Source of the DNA: Rosistilla oblonga
Lineage (GTDB): Bacteria > Planctomycetota > Planctomycetia > Pirellulales > Pirellulaceae
Direction: 5' to 3'
Length of the DNA stretch: 64,000 nt
NCBI RefSeq assembly: GCF_007751715.1
Contig: NZ_CP036292.1
Span: forward strand, 4,347,339 to 4,411,338
In this document: in pieces, positions 50,084-59,257 of the stretch
Layout: each line of letters starts with the position of its first letter
How positions within the stretch are numbered: the first letter of the stretch is position 1
The notes under the pieces: model-generated
Seen by the model: the letters and a program-made list of their open reading frames with translations, nothing else
What the model was told of the DNA's origin: nothing
Database searches by the model: none
Made by a program: the position numbers and the translations under genes

Positions 50084-50488
50084 TTAGATCAGCCAAGATT
50101 GGTGCGCAATCCGCGCAACGCGTCCCCACAGATGGGACGGACGATCGATGTCTTCGAGAGAGTGTTTACGCAAGCCAACCTGAGAGGTCAGCAGAAGCGA
50201 AGCGGACGGTCCGGGGAGCCACACGATCGTCGCGGTCTCCGCGTCGGGAGCCTGCGGTGCGTCTTGAAGCGTTGCTCCCTCGCAGATGCAGTTGGGGCAA
50301 GAGCAATCGTCGCCAACTGGGTTCTCGGATGATTCGGCCGATGATGTCGCTGCGTTCTCCTGACAACAGGCACAACCAACGGCCGAAACCTGCGAAGCGT
50401 CTGCCGACGCAGCATGACAACTCATACAGCGCATCGGGCAGGCCAATAGATTGGCGATCAACAGGAGTGCAAGGAGCGTTCGAATCAT
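50084..50488 (-). CDS. Exported Cys-rich small protein, first gene of the export island
   Basis: A 134-residue protein with a signal-like N-terminus (MIRTLLALLLIANLLACPMR) whose first Cys could make it a lipoprotein. Then CMSCHAA, VGCACCQENA and DDCSCPNCICEG give a dense Cys pattern. The end is hydrophilic. No named family. It lies about 190 bases upstream of the permease gene on the same strand and may be in the same transcription unit. Metal-binding is suggested by Cys content and by the Cys lipoprotein two genes on. Confidence 0.65.
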   Translation of the reverse strand: MIRTLLALLLIANLLACPMRCMSCHAASADASQVSAVGCACCQENAATSSAESSENPVGDDCSCPNCICEGATLQDAPQAPDAETATIVWLPGPSASLLLTSQVGLRKHSLEDIDRPSHLWGRVARIAHQSWLI

Positions 50489-50677
50489 GAGTCCATATTA
50501 GCGTCGAGGTGTGGTTGCGACAACAGGAACTGCGGGAACTATCCGGTCTAAAACATCGTTCCCCGAGCCTCCCCCAGAATGGTATAGCAGCAGAACCTCT
50601 ACACCTAGTATATCTTGCTCATGTCACAAGGGAGCTGATAGCGAATCGAAAATCGGACCTCCCGAACAACATCCACC

Positions 50678-50716
50678 TTGACATGCAGGTTTAATTCTCT
50701 ACCTTTAGGTGGAGAT
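50678..50716 (+). promoter_or_regulatory. Possible hmp control region
   Basis: TTGACA (50678-50683) matches the -35 consensus, but the sequence 17 bases later is a poor -10. The imperfect inverted repeat TCTACCT-TT-AGGTGGAGA (50698-50715) sits here and could be a regulator site. Low confidence. Confidence 0.25.
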
Positions 50717-50777
50717 ATGGAGTTGTGGCGTGTTAGTACTCCGCCAACCGCGTTCACTCGAATAGGAAATTGGAAAA

Positions 50778-52004
50778 ATGCTGAGCGAAAAGACGATTGA
50801 AATTGTCAAACAGATCACTCCCGCCGTAGCTGCCAATGCGGAGACGATCACCTGCAAGTTCTATCAACGGATGTTTTCGGAGAACCCCGAAGTCAAAGCA
50901 TTTTTCAATCAGGCCCACCAGCACAGCGGGGGCCAGCAAAAGGCGTTGGCTGGCGCGATCTGCGCCTACTTTTCGAACATCGACAACCTCGAAGCCCTCG
51001 GTCCGGCGGTCGAACTAGTTGCGCAAAAGCATTGCTCCCTCGGGATCCAACCCGAACACTACCCGATCGTCGGCAAGCACCTGTTGGCCGCGATCAAGGA
51101 AGTGATGGGCGACGGCGCGACCGAAGAGGTGCTTGGCGCGGCGGGCGAAGCGTATGGCGTGTTGGCCGAGATCTGTATCGGCCGCGAAAATGAAATCTAC
51201 CAGCAACAGAAAACTCAGCCCGGTGGATGGAACGGTTACCGCGAACTGGTTGTCGATCGCAAGGTTCCCGAGAGCGACGAAGTGACTTCGTTCTACCTGA
51301 CCGCCGACGACGGCCAACCGCTGCCCGATCATCTGCCCGGTCAATACATCACCGTTCAGATCGAACATCCCGTCACGCCGACCTCGCCGCGAAACTACAG
51401 TTTGTCGGATCAGCCCGGCACGGGGTACTATCGGATCAGCGTTAAACGCGAAGCGGGCGCCGACGACGACACGCCCGGCGGGCTGATTTCGAACTACCTA
51501 CACGACGCGATCAGCCCCGGCGACCGAATCTCAGTCGGACCTCCGTGCGGCGAATTCACAATCTGTCCGATGCGAGCTGCCGACCGCCCGGTGGTCTTCC
51601 TGGCCGGCGGGATCGGAATCACGCCTCTGTTGTCGATGGCGAAAACATTGGTCGCCGCCAAAACCGAAGCCCCGATCTACTTCCTGCAAGCCGCTCGCAA
51701 CGGCAACGTGCACGCTTTGGGGAGCGAAGTCCAAGAACTGGCGTCGCGCGGTGTCAACGTCCAGCCCCGCGTGCTCTACGACAGCCCCTCGGAAAGCGAC
51801 TTGGCGGACAAGAAGTGCGATTCCGCTGGCATGGTCAGCAAGGAACTGATCCAAGACTGGACTCCCTTCGCCACTGCCGACTTCTACTTCTGCGGCCCCA
51901 AGCCATTCATGGCCAGCGTGCACTCGATCCTGAAAGATTTGGGAGTCGACGATTCGCGGATGCACTACGAATTCTTCGGCCCCAAAGCTGAACTGACAGC
52001 GTAG
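50778..52004 (+). CDS. hmp: Flavohaemoglobin, nitric oxide dioxygenase
   Basis: A 408-residue enzyme with a globin domain (residues 1-140) and a ferredoxin-reductase-like part (FAD then NAD). The proximal His is in [15 protein letters not shown] (His85) and the distal Tyr29 in [11 protein letters not shown], the same numbers as in E. coli Hmp. The FAD motif is RNYSLSD and the NAD part [18 protein letters not shown]. It detoxifies NO to nitrate in the cytoplasm. The leader 50489-50777 is 289 bases long and carries TTGACA at 50678 and a partial palindrome CTACCTTTAGGTGGAG at 50699, possible control by an NO sensor. Confidence 0.97.
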   Translation: MLSEKTIEIVKQITPAVAANAETITCKFYQRMFSENPEVKAFFNQAHQHSGGQQKALAGAICAYFSNIDNLEALGPAVELVAQKHCSLGIQPEHYPIVGKHLLAAIKEVMGDGATEEVLGAAGEAYGVLAEICIGRENEIYQQQKTQPGGWNGYRELVVDRKVPESDEVTSFYLTADDGQPLPDHLPGQYITVQIEHPVTPTSPRNYSLSDQPGTGYYRISVKREAGADDDTPGGLISNYLHDAISPGDRISVGPPCGEFTICPMRAADRPVVFLAGGIGITPLLSMAKTLVAAKTEAPIYFLQAARNGNVHALGSEVQELASRGVNVQPRVLYDSPSESDLADKKCDSAGMVSKELIQDWTPFATADFYFCGPKPFMASVHSILKDLGVDDSRMHYEFFGPKAELTA

Positions 52005-52360
52005 TCATCGAACCGCGATCCTATTCGTGGAGCTGCGAATCGCCAGCTCCACGACCGAGCCGAGTAGACAGGTCCGAAGCATCGGCCATTTGCATAGCCC
52101 AGGCCAAGCGAAGCGCCGGCCCCACCCGATCCAACTCTGCGATTGCCTTCCTTCCTCGCTGACGCTTCTCTAATACGTCTACAGTCTCAACGCGACACAG
52201 TATCTGGCCCCAAATCAATGTGACTTCTTTCTGCAGATACCCCGTTCACAACGCGTTCTCCGACAAACTTCTCTTAACAGTCACTTCGGGTGTTGCGATA
52301 CGCTAAGATACGTCGCAACCAACCTCCCCCCACCCGAAGCTTCTATTTGGAGAACCCGCC
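52005..52360. other. Intergenic region between hmp and the ceramidase-like gene
   Basis: A 356-base stretch. It opens with a very stable hairpin (CGTGGAGCTG 52026-52035 and CAGCTCCACG 52044-52053), which may end hmp transcription. No coding frame shows family resemblance. The promoter of the next gene should lie in the right half. Confidence 0.5.
52026..52053 (+). terminator. Stable hairpin after hmp
   Basis: A perfect 10-bp stem, CGTGGAGCTG/CAGCTCCACG, with an 8-base loop, begins 21 bases after the hmp stop. There is no T-run, so it is either a non-canonical terminator or an mRNA 3' stabiliser. Confidence 0.5.
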
Positions 52361-53824
52361 ATGCTTCTATTGGTTTCTCAACTGCAACGTCCTCTGGCGA
52401 TGCTTGCAGCCACCGCGTCGATCCTACTTGCGACCGCGTCACCTTTGTTCGCTGCCGAGCTGCACATCGGCGGGGCTTCGGTCAGCATTACCCCCGACCA
52501 GCCGGTGGCGCTAACCGGACAGATGCGAACGCGGATCAGCGCGAATGTCGAGAGCGAAGTCACCGCGACAGCGCTCGCTCTCGAATCGCGTGACGGTGAC
52601 AACGTCGTCGACCAAGCGATCATGGTGTCGTGTGATCTGATTGCGATCCGCGAAGGGTTGCTCGACGCGGTTCGCCAACGCCTGCAGGACCAGATTCCCG
52701 ATTTTGATCCCAGCAAGCTCGTGATGAACGCCACTCACACGCACACCGCTCCGGTTCTTCGCGAAGGGATCTACGAACTGCCCGACGAAGGAATCATGCG
52801 TCCGAGCGAATACGTTGAATTCCTGGCCGATCGCGTCGCCGGTGCAGCAGCCACCGCGTGGCAGGCCCGTCAACCTGGCCAGGTCGGCTGGGGACTTGGC
52901 CATGCCGTTGTCGCTCAGAACCGTCGCACCGTTTATTCCAACGGAACCGCTGCGATGTATGGTGCGACCGCCAAAGATAACTTCCTCGAGATCGAAGGCT
53001 ACGAAGACCACGGTGTCGAGGTGCTCTTCTTCTGGGATGCCAAGGACCAGTTGATCGCCACATGCGTCAACGTCGCCTGTCCCGCTCAAGAAGTCGAAGG
53101 CCGCTCGGCCGTCAACGCCGACTTTTGGCACCCGGTTCGCAATACGCTGCGTGAGAAATACGGCGAGGATCTGCACGTCTTGGCATGGACCGGCGCCGCC
53201 GGCGACCAATCGCCTCACCTGATGTACAGCAAACCTGCCGAGGAACGGATGCGGAAACTGCGCGGGCTGACGCGTTTGGAAGAACTCTCGCGTCGGATCG
53301 TCGTCGCCTGGGAAGAAGCCTTGCAGGGGGCCAGCCAAGAGCGGCACAGCGACGTTCCTTTTGTCCACACCGTGAAGACGATCGAGTTGCCCGAGCGAAT
53401 GGTCACGCATGAGGAATCGTTTGCGATCAAGGCCAAGGTCGCCGATCTTGCGACCGACCCGAAACAGAAACGTCGGATGCAGTGGCATCAGGCGGCCGTC
53501 GACCGCTTCGATCGCCAACAAGCGGGCGAACTGCAGCCCTACGAAATGGAGCTGCATGCGATTCGGTTGGGCGATATCGCGATCGCGACCAACGACTTCG
53601 AACTGTTCACCGACTTCGGGATCCAGATGAAGGCTCGCAGCCCCGCCCTGCAAACCTTTGTCATCCAACTGGCCGGCCCCGGAACCTACGTCCCCAGCGC
53701 GCGGGCAGCTCGCGGCGGTGGCTACAGCGCCATCGTGGAGAGCAACCTCGTTGGCCCCGAGGGAGGCCAGGCGCTCGCCGATCAAACGGTTGAGCAACTG
53801 AAGTCGCTGTGGTCCGACAAATAG
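52361..53824 (+). CDS. Secreted neutral/alkaline ceramidase-like hydrolase
   Basis: A 487-residue secreted protein (signal near residues 10-31, LAMLAATASILLATASPLFA). The N-terminal domain resembles neutral ceramidase: MNATHTHTAPVL carries metal His residues as in the ATHTHSGPGG motif, and AWTGAAGDQSPHLMYS carries a Ser in the place of the ceramidase nucleophile block (GDVSPN). It would hydrolyse an amide, perhaps of a sphingolipid-like or cell-wall compound, outside the cytoplasm; the substrate is not certain because planctomycetes have many such proteins. The next gene (BNR protein) follows after 75 bases. Confidence 0.85.
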   Translation: MLLLVSQLQRPLAMLAATASILLATASPLFAAELHIGGASVSITPDQPVALTGQMRTRISANVESEVTATALALESRDGDNVVDQAIMVSCDLIAIREGLLDAVRQRLQDQIPDFDPSKLVMNATHTHTAPVLREGIYELPDEGIMRPSEYVEFLADRVAGAAATAWQARQPGQVGWGLGHAVVAQNRRTVYSNGTAAMYGATAKDNFLEIEGYEDHGVEVLFFWDAKDQLIATCVNVACPAQEVEGRSAVNADFWHPVRNTLREKYGEDLHVLAWTGAAGDQSPHLMYSKPAEERMRKLRGLTRLEELSRRIVVAWEEALQGASQERHSDVPFVHTVKTIELPERMVTHEESFAIKAKVADLATDPKQKRRMQWHQAAVDRFDRQQAGELQPYEMELHAIRLGDIAIATNDFELFTDFGIQMKARSPALQTFVIQLAGPGTYVPSARAARGGGYSAIVESNLVGPEGGQALADQTVEQLKSLWSDK

Positions 53825-53899
53825 CGTTTCGGACTTACTACAATGTCTTGAAAGCTCACCTTTGCCATCCCACCTTGAATCCGTTCTGGAGAACCATCA

Positions 53900-55192
53900 A
53901 TGAATCACATCCCCGATCCGCAACGTCAGCCAGGCCCATCGCGTCGGAAGTTCCTGGCCGCATCCGCCGCGGCGACCAGCTGTCTCATGCTACCGGCTGA
54001 TAACAACCTGCGAGCAGACACCGAAGGCGTCCGTTCGACCGATCATTTCTGGTATCGGCTGGCTCCCGAAGGGCCGTACATCGATTCGCAGCGCGACAAC
54101 AAAGCGTTTGGCTTCGGTCTCGGAAAGGTCTACCTGTCGGAGGACAATGGCAAAACGTGGGCTCACGACGCGATCTTCCGCAACGCCGACAACATCACGT
54201 TCAGCGTCATCTTAAAGAACGGCAACATCCTGTTCGCCACAAGGACCAAGCTGTATCTGAGCACCGACAATCTGAAGACCTACAAACAGATCACGGTGAA
54301 AAACAGCGACGGCAGCGATTACCTTCCCCACACGCCGATCGATCCCGCCAATCCGGGCTGGTACTTCCATTCACTCGATGGCGTTCACACCTGGGATGTC
54401 GACGGATCGGAGATGCTCGTTTGGGGGAACTACTGTAACGTGATCGGCGGCGCTGTCCCGGTCAACATCTACTACTCGACCGATCAGGGCGAAACGGTCA
54501 AGCTCGCGTATTCGTTTGGGCAAAACCCGACCTTCCAACAAAAGGGCGGCGACAAGTCGGATTGGGTCGGCGATCCCAGTAACCCTGTGATCTGCCGACA
54601 CGTCCATACCGTTGCCTACAATCCAGCGGAAAACGCGTTTTACGCCTGCACCGGCGACCACGACCGCGTGATCGATGGCAAGGCGCAGCAGGAGTGTCAT
54701 TGGTTGCGAGGCACCTACGACGCGGCCAAAGACGCTTGGGATTGGAAGGTCTTAGTTTCCGTTAACTCCAACTCGCGATACAAGTCGGGGGGGATTAACT
54801 TCGTCGACGGCCAACTCTATTGGGCCTCTGATGCCAACGGAAACAACGGCACGATGCCACACGACCGCGGCATCTTCCGCTGCGATCCAGCCGACATCGC
54901 CGATCCCAGCAAACACACGATGTTGTTCAATCCGCACTATGAATCGGCGAACATGATCATCGAAGACGACGTGTTTCTGTCGGCGCACTACGGCCCCGCG
55001 TCTCCGTTCAACACCGGCTTCATCATTTCGACCGACAGAGGGAAGACTTGGGCGGAATACGACTTGCCTCAATTTGGCAAGCGTTCACCGTTGAGGTTCC
55101 ACAAGAAGAATAGCGACGGATGGTTCCGCGTCGATCTGCGAAAGGGCTGGATCGAACGGGGCGAAGTCCTGTTTATCAAGCCGAAGCCGTAG
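53900..55192 (+). CDS. Tat-exported BNR/sialidase-like propeller protein
   Basis: A 430-residue protein with a twin-arginine signal (PSRRKFLAASAAATSCLMLP). BNR or Asp-box repeats are visible: LSEDNGKTWAHD, YSTDQGETVKL and ISTDRGKTWAEYD, marking a sialidase-type beta-propeller. I see no complete sialidase Arg triad, so enzyme activity is open. It is 75 bases after the ceramidase-like gene on the same strand, suggesting the two degrade or bind the same extracellular material. The final part is basic and hydrophilic. Confidence 0.85.
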   Translation: MNHIPDPQRQPGPSRRKFLAASAAATSCLMLPADNNLRADTEGVRSTDHFWYRLAPEGPYIDSQRDNKAFGFGLGKVYLSEDNGKTWAHDAIFRNADNITFSVILKNGNILFATRTKLYLSTDNLKTYKQITVKNSDGSDYLPHTPIDPANPGWYFHSLDGVHTWDVDGSEMLVWGNYCNVIGGAVPVNIYYSTDQGETVKLAYSFGQNPTFQQKGGDKSDWVGDPSNPVICRHVHTVAYNPAENAFYACTGDHDRVIDGKAQQECHWLRGTYDAAKDAWDWKVLVSVNSNSRYKSGGINFVDGQLYWASDANGNNGTMPHDRGIFRCDPADIADPSKHTMLFNPHYESANMIIEDDVFLSAHYGPASPFNTGFIISTDRGKTWAEYDLPQFGKRSPLRFHKKNSDGWFRVDLRKGWIERGEVLFIKPKP

Positions 55193-55277
55193 CGACGACC
55201 GCCGCAAAGCGAGAGCCCGCGGCGATCAATCCGTCAGCGGCGAGAAACGTTTCTCGCCGCATGGCGAAATCGCAAAC

Positions 55278-55583
55278 TTACGCCAACGGTTCGAAGTCCG
55301 ATTCTTGGAAGTCGGCGACTTCTTTCAGCCAGCGTTCTTGGACAAACTCGACGTGCGCCGGATGATCGCAGTAGGCAGCGAAGTGTTCGGCGGTCTCGAA
55401 CCACATCGAGATCCCAAACCGATGCGGGTTCTTGGGGCTCGTCTGCCGGCGGATCTGAAAGTTGTGCACGTTGGGGATCGATGCGAGTTCCGCTGCCGCG
55501 GCGAGGAAGTCGCTCTCGGCGGCGGAGCCAGCGGGATGGGACAGTTGGAACGTGACGGTGTGTTCGATGGGAAGCTGGGTCAT
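55278..55583 (-). CDS. Dabb-type (stress-responsive alpha/beta barrel) small protein
   Basis: A 101-residue protein from ATG 55583, starting MTQLPIEHTVTFQLSHPAGS; the H-x-V-x-F strand and later NVHNFQIRRQ and FETAEHFAAYCDHPAHVEFV are the Dabb pattern of dimeric alpha/beta barrels. These proteins have diverse or unknown roles. A longer frame to 55850 adds 89 residues with no resemblance and is not chosen. It is convergent with the BNR gene. Confidence 0.85.
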   Translation of the reverse strand: MTQLPIEHTVTFQLSHPAGSAAESDFLAAAAELASIPNVHNFQIRRQTSPKNPHRFGISMWFETAEHFAAYCDHPAHVEFVQERWLKEVADFQESDFEPLA

Positions 55584-55856
55584 GGTGAGCGGACTGCCTG
55601 TGGAAGCGTGGCCTGGAACATAGTTGAGGTGTGTCGGCCGAGGATTTCCGGTGCCAGCCGAAGCGAGCAGACGCGGAGCACCAACAAGCCGATAGGTGAA
55701 CGGAAGGGCTGGGGTATCCAGCGAGCCGCCGCGGAAGCAAAGCGAGTTCGCGCGGCGATTGTGTACACAGATTATCGGCTGCTTCACCGCACCGCAACGT
55801 TCGTGACGACGACCTCCGGGGCGAATCACTCTTTCAAACGGGAGTGTCATAAAAAT

Positions 55857-55917
55857 TGGTAACCCGACGCGTCAGCGAGGAATTCGCGCGGCGCGTCGCT
55901 TACGTGTCGGGTTACCA
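55857..55917. repeat. Long imperfect palindrome, REP-like
   Basis: The left arm runs 55857-55878 and the right arm 55896-55917, matching at 20 of 22 positions and separated by 17 bases. Arms begin TGGTAACCCGAC. It may be a REP-type element, a terminator, or a protein site. I found no second copy in the window. Confidence 0.7.
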
Positions 55918-55966
55918 ATAATGTCTAAGCTCAAGCAGTGATTTGCCCCGCCCCCACTTCTTCCCA

Positions 55967-56014
55967 TTGACTCCGCCGCTACCGGCGGATATCCTAAATC
56001 GCAGATTGACGATT
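55967..56014 (+). promoter_or_regulatory. arsR promoter with candidate ArsR operators
   Basis: TTGACT (55967-55972), a 17-base spacer and TATCCT (55990-55995) form a good sigma-70 promoter. The spacer itself is an inverted repeat, CCGCCG-CTAC-CGGCGG (55973-55988), and AATCG-N8-CGATT (55997-56014) lies at the expected start of transcription. Either could bind the ArsR-type repressor encoded just downstream. Confidence 0.7.
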
Positions 56015-56025
56015 AAAGGGAGTAC

Positions 56026-56355
56026 ATGGCCAAAAAATCAAGTGTTAAACAAGGATGCGATTCGACGCCGGTAAAGCTGGCTGCGGATGCGTCGGCGACC
56101 GATTTTGCGAAGCTCGCGTGGGCGATCGCTCATCCGGCTCGCGTTCAAATCGTTCGCTTGTTGATCGGCCGCAAGGCGTGTGTTTGCGGCGACATCGTCG
56201 CGCAACTGCCGCTGGCCCAATCGACGGTCTCCCAACATCTGAAGATCTTGAAAGAGTCGGGGTTGATCCAAGGTGAAGTCGACGGGCCCAAGGTCTGTTA
56301 CTGCATCAACGCCGACCGCCTGGCGCGACTGAAAGAATTGGTTGCCGGATTGTAA
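56026..56355 (+). CDS. arsR: ArsR-family arsenic-responsive repressor
   Basis: A 109-residue winged-helix repressor. The recognition helix is in LPLAQSTVSQHLKILKESGL; the metal-sensing cysteines are in ACVCGDIV, equivalent to the ELCVCDL motif. It would bind the operator at 55973-56014 and leave on As(III) or Sb(III). It is the first gene of arsRDAC; arsD follows after about 100 bases. ATG 56026 has GGGAG upstream. Confidence 0.95.
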   Translation: MAKKSSVKQGCDSTPVKLAADASATDFAKLAWAIAHPARVQIVRLLIGRKACVCGDIVAQLPLAQSTVSQHLKILKESGLIQGEVDGPKVCYCINADRLARLKELVAGL

Positions 56356-56457
56356 GTCCGGTTTTTATTTCGCGGCGATTATCGTACAGCGGCGATAAAC
56401 GATATTCCGATAGACAAACGTAGAGTTCCAGTTTTCACTTTCCCCGAGGAGCATGAG

Positions 56458-56829
56458 ATGACGACCGTGACGATTTATGACAAGGCGATGTGTTGTTCGA
56501 CGGGAGTTTGCGGACCGCAGGTCGATCCCGTCCTGCCTCGCTTTGCCGCCGACCTGGACTGGTTGGCCAGCCAGGGACACGAGGTCAAGCGTTTCAACCT
56601 GTCGCAAAACCCGACCGAATTTGTCGCCAACCCGATGGTTCAAAAAATGCTTGCCGAAGCGGGCGTCGAATGCTTGCCATTGGTGATCGTCGACCAACAG
56701 ATCGTCAGCCGCGGTGAATACCCATCGCGCGACAACCTGGCGATGTGGACCGGCACGCCGCTGAAACGCCCCACGTCGCTGCCGATGACCGGCGGCGGTG
56801 GGTGTTGCGGCGATACGGGTTGTTGTTAG
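56458..56829 (+). CDS. arsD: Arsenite metallochaperone ArsD
   Basis: A 123-residue protein. Cys12, Cys13 and Cys18 in KAMCCSTGVCGPQVDP form the As(III) site; the C-terminus ends in GGGGCCGDTGCC with further cysteine pairs. It hands As(III) to ArsA, encoded next. A GAGGAG ribosome site lies 6 bases before ATG 56458. The ArsA gene follows after about 40 bases. Confidence 0.96.
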   Translation: MTTVTIYDKAMCCSTGVCGPQVDPVLPRFAADLDWLASQGHEVKRFNLSQNPTEFVANPMVQKMLAEAGVECLPLVIVDQQIVSRGEYPSRDNLAMWTGTPLKRPTSLPMTGGGGCCGDTGCC

Positions 56830-56867
56830 TTCACCGATTGTAGTTCAGATTCCCCCGAGGAGCGGTC

Positions 56868-58664
56868 ATGGATCATTTGCAAAACGCGACGCGAAATTTG
56901 TTCTTTACTGGAAAAGGTGGCGTCGGCAAGACGTCGCTCGCTTCGGCGACAGCTGTCCAATTGGCCGAAAGCGGCCAACGGGTGCTGTTGGTTTCGACCG
57001 ATCCGGCGTCGAATCTCGACGAGGTGGTGGGGACGGCGCTCGGCAACGAACCGACAGCCATCCCCGACGTCGCGAATCTGTACGGCATGAACATCGATCC
57101 CGAAGCCGCGGCCAACGCCTATCGCGAGCGGATGGTCGGTCCCTACCGAGGCGTGTTGCCCGATGCGGCGGTCAAGAGCATGGAGGAACAGTTCTCCGGA
57201 TCCTGCACCGTCGAGATCGCAGCGTTTGATGAGTTCTCCAAACTGTTGGGCGATCCTTCGGCGACGGCGGAGTTCGATCATGTGATCTTCGACACCGCAC
57301 CAACCGGGCACACCTTGCGTCTGCTGACTCTCCCGTCGGCCTGGTCGGGCTTCATGGAATCGAGCGTCTCGGGGACCTCGTGCCTGGGCCCGCTGGCTGG
57401 ATTGCAAGCTCAACAAGCGATCTACAAACGGACGGTCGCCGCGCTCAGCGACGCCACCGCGACGACGTTGGTGCTGGTGACACGTCCCGAAGCATCGGCG
57501 TTCAATGAAGCCGCCCGCACGAGCGTCGAACTGCGCAAGTTGGGCGTCTCGAACCAGCACCTGATCATCAACGGCCTGTTCCAATGCGAAGACCAATCGG
57601 GCAGCGATCCGATCGCGACGGCATTGCAGCGTCGCGGCGAAGCTGCCATCGCAGCGATGCCCGATACCGCAAAAGAACTGCCGCGAAGCATCGTGCCCTG
57701 GTCGTGGGCGGGGCTGATGGGAATCGAAGCGCTCCGCAATGTCGGCCGGCCAGCCGAGGCGGAAGCCGCGGCCGATGAAAGCCCCGCGCCGATCGAGAGC
57801 TTCCCAGATGGGCTCGAATCGCTGTTGGACGACTTGGCCGCGCCCGGGCATGGCGTGATTTTGGCGATGGGCAAAGGGGGCGTTGGCAAAACGACAGTCG
57901 CATCGGCGGTCGCTGTCGCATTGGCTCAGCGCGGATTGCAAGTTCACCTGTCGACGACCGATCCGGCAGCTCATGTGACGGCGATGCTGGCCGCGGACCA
58001 ATTGCCCGGGCTGAGCGTCGGCCGCATCGATCCCGTGCAAGAGACGGAGGACTATCGAGCCGAGGTGCTTCAAACCGCCGGAGCCGACCTCGACGCCGCC
58101 GGACTCGCGTTGCTGGAAGAGGATCTGCGATCGCCCTGCACCGAGGAGGTCGCCGTCTTCCGTGCGTTCGCCAAAGCTGTCGCCGAAGGGACCGACCGAT
58201 TTGTCGTTTTGGATACCGCACCGACCGGGCACACAGTGCTGCTGCTGGATGCCGCGATGGCCTATCATCGCGAGGTCACTCGGCAGACCAACCAGATGCC
58301 CGAATCGGTTGAGAACCTGTTGCCGCGGCTGCGCGATCCCGACTTCACCCGCGTGCTGTTGGTCACCTTGCCCGAAGCGACGCCGGTCCACGAAGCGGCA
58401 GGCCTGCAAGCCGACCTCCGCCGCGCCGAGATCGAACCGTTCGCTTGGGTCGTCAACCAGAGCCTGCTGCCGTTAGCGGTTAGCGACAGTTCGCTGCGGC
58501 GGCGCCAGCACCTGGAACTGCGGTATGTCGAAGAGGTGCAAAACGAACTCAGCCAACGGATCGCCTTGATCCCATGGCAAATCGATCCGCCCACCGGCGT
58601 CGAAGGACTCAGCCAGTTGACCGCCGAGAACCACAACCCGTCCCATCAACCCACATCAAATTAA
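56868..58664 (+). CDS. arsA: Arsenite-transporting ATPase ArsA
   Basis: A 598-residue double ATPase. Two P-loops read [18 protein letters not shown] (near residue 15) and [18 protein letters not shown] (near residue 335). The As(III)-binding cysteines are present in [20 protein letters not shown] and [10 protein letters not shown], equivalent to the three metal cysteines of E. coli ArsA. It normally drives the ArsB pump; here no ArsB or Acr3 gene is beside it. ATG 56868 has GAGGAG 5 bases upstream. Confidence 0.96.
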   Translation: MDHLQNATRNLFFTGKGGVGKTSLASATAVQLAESGQRVLLVSTDPASNLDEVVGTALGNEPTAIPDVANLYGMNIDPEAAANAYRERMVGPYRGVLPDAAVKSMEEQFSGSCTVEIAAFDEFSKLLGDPSATAEFDHVIFDTAPTGHTLRLLTLPSAWSGFMESSVSGTSCLGPLAGLQAQQAIYKRTVAALSDATATTLVLVTRPEASAFNEAARTSVELRKLGVSNQHLIINGLFQCEDQSGSDPIATALQRRGEAAIAAMPDTAKELPRSIVPWSWAGLMGIEALRNVGRPAEAEAAADESPAPIESFPDGLESLLDDLAAPGHGVILAMGKGGVGKTTVASAVAVALAQRGLQVHLSTTDPAAHVTAMLAADQLPGLSVGRIDPVQETEDYRAEVLQTAGADLDAAGLALLEEDLRSPCTEEVAVFRAFAKAVAEGTDRFVVLDTAPTGHTVLLLDAAMAYHREVTRQTNQMPESVENLLPRLRDPDFTRVLLVTLPEATPVHEAAGLQADLRRAEIEPFAWVVNQSLLPLAVSDSSLRRRQHLELRYVEEVQNELSQRIALIPWQIDPPTGVEGLSQLTAENHNPSHQPTSN

Positions 58665-58675
58665 GGCTTTTGAAG

Positions 58676-59116
58676 ATGACAACGACAGCAAAAAAGAAGA
58701 TCCTGTTTTTGTGCACGGGCAATTCATGCCGCAGCCAGATGGCCGAAGGCTGGGCGCGTCACTTTCATTCCGATCGCTTAGAGGTTCACTCCGCGGGAAT
58801 CGAAGCCCACGGGCTGAACCCCAACGCGGTGGCGGTGATGCAGGAAGCGGGAGTCGACATTTCCAACCAGTCGTCGAAACTTGTCGACACGCTGGCCGAA
58901 GTGCCCCTGGACTTGGTGATCACCGTCTGCGGTCACGCCGACGAAAACTGCCCCGTCTTTTCGTCGCAGACGCAAACCGTGCACGTAGGTTTCGACGATC
59001 CGCCGAAGCTGGCTCGCGATGCCGCCACGCCGGAAGAGGCGATGGATCACTTCCGCCGGGTTCGCGATGAGATCCGCGACTTTGCTCGGGATCGTCTCCT
59101 CAAACTGGTCGGCTAA
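58676..59116 (+). CDS. arsC: Arsenate reductase, thioredoxin-coupled LMW-phosphatase type
   Basis: A 146-residue enzyme with the P-loop [16 protein letters not shown] (Cys13 with Arg19) and the redox Cys pair in [12 protein letters not shown], as in S. aureus pI258-type ArsC. It reduces arsenate to arsenite, which the pump would then export. ATG 58676 lies 11 bases after the arsA stop. A longer start at 58574 overlaps arsA and lacks resemblance. Confidence 0.95.
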   Translation: MTTTAKKKILFLCTGNSCRSQMAEGWARHFHSDRLEVHSAGIEAHGLNPNAVAVMQEAGVDISNQSSKLVDTLAEVPLDLVITVCGHADENCPVFSSQTQTVHVGFDDPPKLARDAATPEEAMDHFRRVRDEIRDFARDRLLKLVG

Positions 59117-59128
59117 CCGTACCTTTGC

Positions 59129-59146
59129 GGCGCCGCAAGCGGCGCA
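59129..59146 (+). terminator. Hairpin after arsC
   Basis: GCGCCGC/GCGGCGC with a tiny AA loop lies at 59130-59145, just after arsC. There is no U-run. A terminator is possible but unproved. Confidence 0.35.
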
Positions 59147-59257
59147 TCGAGGGAATCTAGACGAGTAATCTGGCCAAGGTCGCGATGCGGGTTAGAATGG
59201 ACGCAGATACACCGGTTTGACGCCGTCTCCTATTTCTCGCTGATCAGATTCGACTCT

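Larger units (their letters stand above)
55584..56025. other. Divergent control region of the Dabb gene and the ars operon
   Basis: A 442-base stretch. It contains a long imperfect palindrome at 55857-55917 and, just before arsR, a good promoter and candidate operator. The remainder is without a supported gene. Confidence 0.6.

Noticed and set aside
56826-58409. 527-codon minus-strand frame opposite arsA
   Set aside because: Antisense of ArsA, whose P-loops and Cys motifs are certain.
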